Positions 61,550 through 64,000 of a DNA stretch of 64,000 nt are shown piece by piece. The position numbers and the translations under genes were made by a program. The notes under the pieces were generated by a model. The model was not told the origin of the DNA, made no database searches, and saw only the letters and a program-made list of their open reading frames with translations. Source of the stretch: Fictibacillus phosphorivorans (GTDB taxonomy: Bacteria; Bacillota; Bacilli; Bacillales; Fictibacillaceae); contig NZ_CP015378.1 in the NCBI RefSeq assembly GCF_001629705.1, forward strand, positions 3,162,001 to 3,226,000, given 5' to 3'. Numbering within the stretch: position 1 is the stretch's first letter; every line of letters starts with the position of its first letter.

Positions 61550-62594
61550 AACTTCTCACCTTCTCTGTATGTTGTACATCCTTAATGAAATTTCTAAAGA
61601 TTTCTTGATGTTCGTTCGGACCTGGCGCTGCTTCAGGATGGAATTGTACACTTGCAACGTTAAATGACCGATGCCATAACCCTTCGACACTTCCATCGTT
61701 CACATTTTCAAACCATATATGGAACCCTGTTTGTGCTAAACTCTCTTTTTGAACAACATAGCTGTGATTTTGTGAACTCATCGATACTTTTCCTGTCTTC
61801 AAGTTCATAACCGGCTGATTCGCACCTCGGTGACCAAATTTTAACTTTGTAGTCTCACCACCGAACGCTAAAGCAAGAATCTGATGACCCAGACAGATTC
61901 CTAATGAGGGATAGCGCATCGCTAAATTTTTGTAACGATGAAAATAGGTAGAGAATCTCATAGGGTCACCAGAACCGTTTGAAAAAACAAGACCATCTGG
62001 ATTAAGTTTTTCGATATCGGTAATCTCTTGATCAAACGGAACAATCGTTACGCTGCAGCCCTCGTTAACAAGAGCATCAGCGATGGACTTTTTATATCCA
62101 AAGTCGATCAATACAATATGCGTGTCTCCTGAACCCGTCTTTTTGATTGATGTGGCTGGCCAATATTCATCTAGATTAAAAGAATCTGGCTTGAAGTCTG
62201 GTATATGCATCACGGCAGGTAGAGATCCTCGTATTCGAATTTGTTGAATAAGAGATCTCGTGTCTACATTTGTTAGTGCAGGGATTTCATAGACGTTTAG
62301 CAAGTGAACGATAGATTGGCGTTCATTTGTTGCAGCAAATCCAAAGCACTCTGCCATAACGACTCCTGCCACTTGAATTTTTTGAGATTCCATACTCTTT
62401 GGATTAAATCCATAGTTTCCGATAAAAGGATAAGAAAACACGACGATCTGTCCTTGATAAGAAGGGTCAGTCAAAACTTGTTCGTACCCCGTCATTCCTG
62501 TATAAAATACAATTTCACCTGAACCAAAATGGTTATCACTAATCCAGTCACCTTCGAATTTGTGACCGTTAGATAGCGTTATACAGCCTTTCAT
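61542..62594 (-). CDS. carA: Carbamoyl-phosphate synthase small subunit, arginine type
   Basis: 350 residues, ATG after AAGGGGTGGAG. N-terminal CPSase_sm_chain: GSGEIVFYTGMTGYEQVLTD, PSYQGQIVVFSYPFIGNYGF. C-terminal class-I amidotransferase: PSLGICLGHQILALAFGGE with the nucleophile Cys, and VQFHPEAAPGPNEHQEIF with His-Glu. Supplies ammonia to CarB. First of the leftward carA-carB-argF run after argD. Confidence 0.96.
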   Translation of the reverse strand: MKGCITLSNGHKFEGDWISDNHFGSGEIVFYTGMTGYEQVLTDPSYQGQIVVFSYPFIGNYGFNPKSMESQKIQVAGVVMAECFGFAATNERQSIVHLLNVYEIPALTNVDTRSLIQQIRIRGSLPAVMHIPDFKPDSFNLDEYWPATSIKKTGSGDTHIVLIDFGYKKSIADALVNEGCSVTIVPFDQEITDIEKLNPDGLVFSNGSGDPMRFSTYFHRYKNLAMRYPSLGICLGHQILALAFGGETTKLKFGHRGANQPVMNLKTGKVSMSSQNHSYVVQKESLAQTGFHIWFENVNDGSVEGLWHRSFNVASVQFHPEAAPGPNEHQEIFRNFIKDVQHTEKVRSYA

Positions 62595-62674
62595 GGAACT
62601 CCACCCCTTGTATAAAACATATATTTAAATGTATTTTTATTCATTCATAAGCAAAAAAATATCAATTATTCCTT

Positions 62675-63829
62675 TTAGCTCACTGTTTCATGGATGTTGT
62701 GAAAAACAGCAAGAATCTTGTTTAATGCAGATGTTAACTCCTCATCCTTAACATTTAACGGAGGTAATAACCGAATAACACGCTCGCCTGCTGGAACGGT
62801 TAATAAACCCTCGTTCTCTAAGTTCACTATGATTTCTCCTGCATGATCACACTCAATTCCTATCAATAATCCTTCTCCTCTTATCTCGTTCACAGAAGGA
62901 TAGCTTAATAAGTGGTCCTCTAATTGTTCCTTAAAGTTCTTTCCTTTTCTCTCAACCTCTTTTAAGAATTCATCTTGAAAGATAATATTGAGAACACTTT
63001 GGCTGATTGCACATGCGAGAGGATTACCTCCAAACGTCGTACCATGACTTCCTGGTCCGAACGCCTCAGCTAGTTTTCTTTTCCCAAGCATCGCTCCAAT
63101 CGGAAAACCATTTCCTAATCCTTTTGCAAGAGTAACAATATCAGGGTCTAATCCGAAGTGTTCATACGCATATCTTTTACCCGTCCTGCCGATACCCGTT
63201 TGAACTTCATCAATGATCAGTAGAATATCGTACTTCTTACAGATTTCTTGTACTTTCTTATAAAAATTGAAATCGGCAATCTTTATTCCGCCTTCTCCTT
63301 GAATGACTTCCATCATGATCGCTGCTGTTTCGCCGTCTGTGTGTTTCTCTAATTGCGAGATATCGTTCCAAGGCAGATGTAGAAATGTTGATACGAGCGG
63401 GCCAAATCCATCTTTAATCTTCTGTTGCCCTGTTGCAGACATAGAGCCGAATGTTCGCCCGTGAAAAGAATCGTTAAACGTGATGATCTTATTTTTCTTT
63501 GTGAACTTTTTAGCAAGTTTGATCGCAGCTTCATTGGCTTCAGCCCCACTATTACAAAAGAACGCTAGATCCATATTCGTATTCTTTACAAGTGTTTCAG
63601 CAAGCAATTCTTGCTTTTGGATTTGAAAAAGATTGGAAGTATGCCAGATACACTCGCTCTGTTTTTGAAGTGCTGCAACCACCTCAGGGTGACAATGCCC
63701 TAGACTCGTTACAGCTATTCCACTCGTGAAATCCAAATATTTTTTATTGTTTTGGTCAAATACATAAGGTCCATTCCCTTGTTGGAGTTGTATCTGTTTT
63801 CTTTTATACGTTGGAAAAAGTGCACTCAT
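62675..63829 (-). CDS. argD: Acetylornithine aminotransferase
   Basis: 384 residues. GTTFGGNPLACAISQSVLNI and VTLAKGLGNGFPIGAMLGKR carry the PLP Lys region; LIIDEVQTGIGRTGKRYAYE gives the Asp for the pyridine ring. Converts N-acetylglutamate semialdehyde to N-acetylornithine. Ribosome site AAAGGAGGTAC lies inside the end of argB; the start overlaps the argB stop as ATGA. Confidence 0.96.
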   Translation of the reverse strand: MSALFPTYKRKQIQLQQGNGPYVFDQNNKKYLDFTSGIAVTSLGHCHPEVVAALQKQSECIWHTSNLFQIQKQELLAETLVKNTNMDLAFFCNSGAEANEAAIKLAKKFTKKNKIITFNDSFHGRTFGSMSATGQQKIKDGFGPLVSTFLHLPWNDISQLEKHTDGETAAIMMEVIQGEGGIKIADFNFYKKVQEICKKYDILLIIDEVQTGIGRTGKRYAYEHFGLDPDIVTLAKGLGNGFPIGAMLGKRKLAEAFGPGSHGTTFGGNPLACAISQSVLNIIFQDEFLKEVERKGKNFKEQLEDHLLSYPSVNEIRGEGLLIGIECDHAGEIIVNLENEGLLTVPAGERVIRLLPPLNVKDEELTSALNKILAVFHNIHETVS

Positions 63830-64000
63830 TGAACCAGTACCTCCTTTTGCAATGCTGTACCTGAGAGAGTTTGATCTGTAATTCTTACTTGCTTGATGTT
63901 TAGATCAAGACATTTAATAGCTGCTTCTACTTTTGGCACCATTCCGCCGCTTATGTGGCCTTCAACAATACTTTTCAAAATTTCCGAGATCGTTAAGTGT
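63826..64000 (-). CDS. argB: Acetylglutamate kinase, C-terminal end only (5' part beyond window)
   Basis: 58 codons up to the stop. GHISGGMVPKVEAAIKCLDL is the C-terminal Gly-Gly-Met block of ArgB-type amino-acid kinases, followed by VRITDQTLSGTALQKEVLVQ. Its place before argD fits the argC-argJ-argB-argD order of Bacillus. The start of the gene, and argC and argJ if present, lie to the right of this window. Confidence 0.9.
   Translation of the reverse strand, partial: HLTISEILKSIVEGHISGGMVPKVEAAIKCLDLNIKQVRITDQTLSGTALQKEVLVQ

Overview
The window is a piece of a low-GC Gram-positive chromosome. Gene content and order point to Bacillaceae; a genus such as Fictibacillus or a relative is my guess from gene content only. 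The strongest sign is extended collinearity with the Bacillus subtilis yug, yui/yum and yut blocks. Other signs are strong AAGGAGG ribosome binding sites, frequent TTG starts, a Spo0E-like phosphatase, a YjcZ-like sporulation peptide and an argB-argD-carA-carB-argF cluster.

Layout. (1) 1-2450 is an AT-rich accessory segment. It holds the end of an HTH protein that could be a replication initiator, a regulatory region with repeated 14-mers and a long inverted repeat, and a two-gene unit: a small membrane protein followed by a protein that looks like an ADP-ribosyltransferase-type toxin (DarT/AbiGi-like). (2) 2463-2658 is a tRNA-Ala(GGC) gene with promoter and terminator. (3) 2.7-20.9 kb is mixed housekeeping and accessory content: YndM, a sodium:solute symporter with a 39-residue partner and a CcpA-type cre site, secreted and anchored proteins, a phosphodiesterase, an MFS exporter, an M14 carboxypeptidase, a formate/nitrite channel, an EamA transporter, a polar amino-acid ABC transporter, a PAS histidine kinase, and a SigI/RsgI-type pair whose sigma gene has lost its sigma-2 half. 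(4) 21-25.9 kb is the yugO-yugN-pgi-yugJ-yuzA-yugI block. (5) 26-36.6 kb carries asparagine synthetase, aspartase, small sporulation-type proteins, an interspersed repeat, a hydrolase, CvfC/YpgR, kynB-kynU and a CapA-like protein. (6) 36.6-46.7 kb is the yuiF-pepA-yuiD-yuiC-yuiB-yuiA-yumB-yumC block with insertions (DUF309, a BtuF-like protein, a Nudix hydrolase). (7) 46.8-56.9 kb holds the yut/yuz genes (yutM, dapF, nupC/yutK, yuzB, yutJ, yuzD, yutI), mqnE of the futalosine menaquinone route, a divergent nitroreductase/HxlR pair, and a large FMN riboswitch controlling ribU. (8) 56.9-57.5 kb is a repeat-rich gap. (9) 57.5 kb to the end is the arginine operon, read leftwards and cut at the right edge inside argB.

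Functional themes. Respiratory and redox genes cluster (two NDH-2-type proteins, ferredoxin-NADP reductase, MqnE, Fe-S carriers YutM and YutI). One of them, yumB, has a Rex/FNR-like palindrome upstream. Sites resembling cre lie upstream of the symporter, pgi, nupC and yutJ, which suggests carbon-catabolite control.

The most unusual items are the membrane-protein/ART-like pair beside the tRNA, the sigma-2-less SigI with an RsgI that has Asp-Pro at the expected autocleavage site, the ~265-nt FMN riboswitch with an extra-long arm, and the phased repeats at the left edge. All family calls come from reading sequence motifs; no database search was run.
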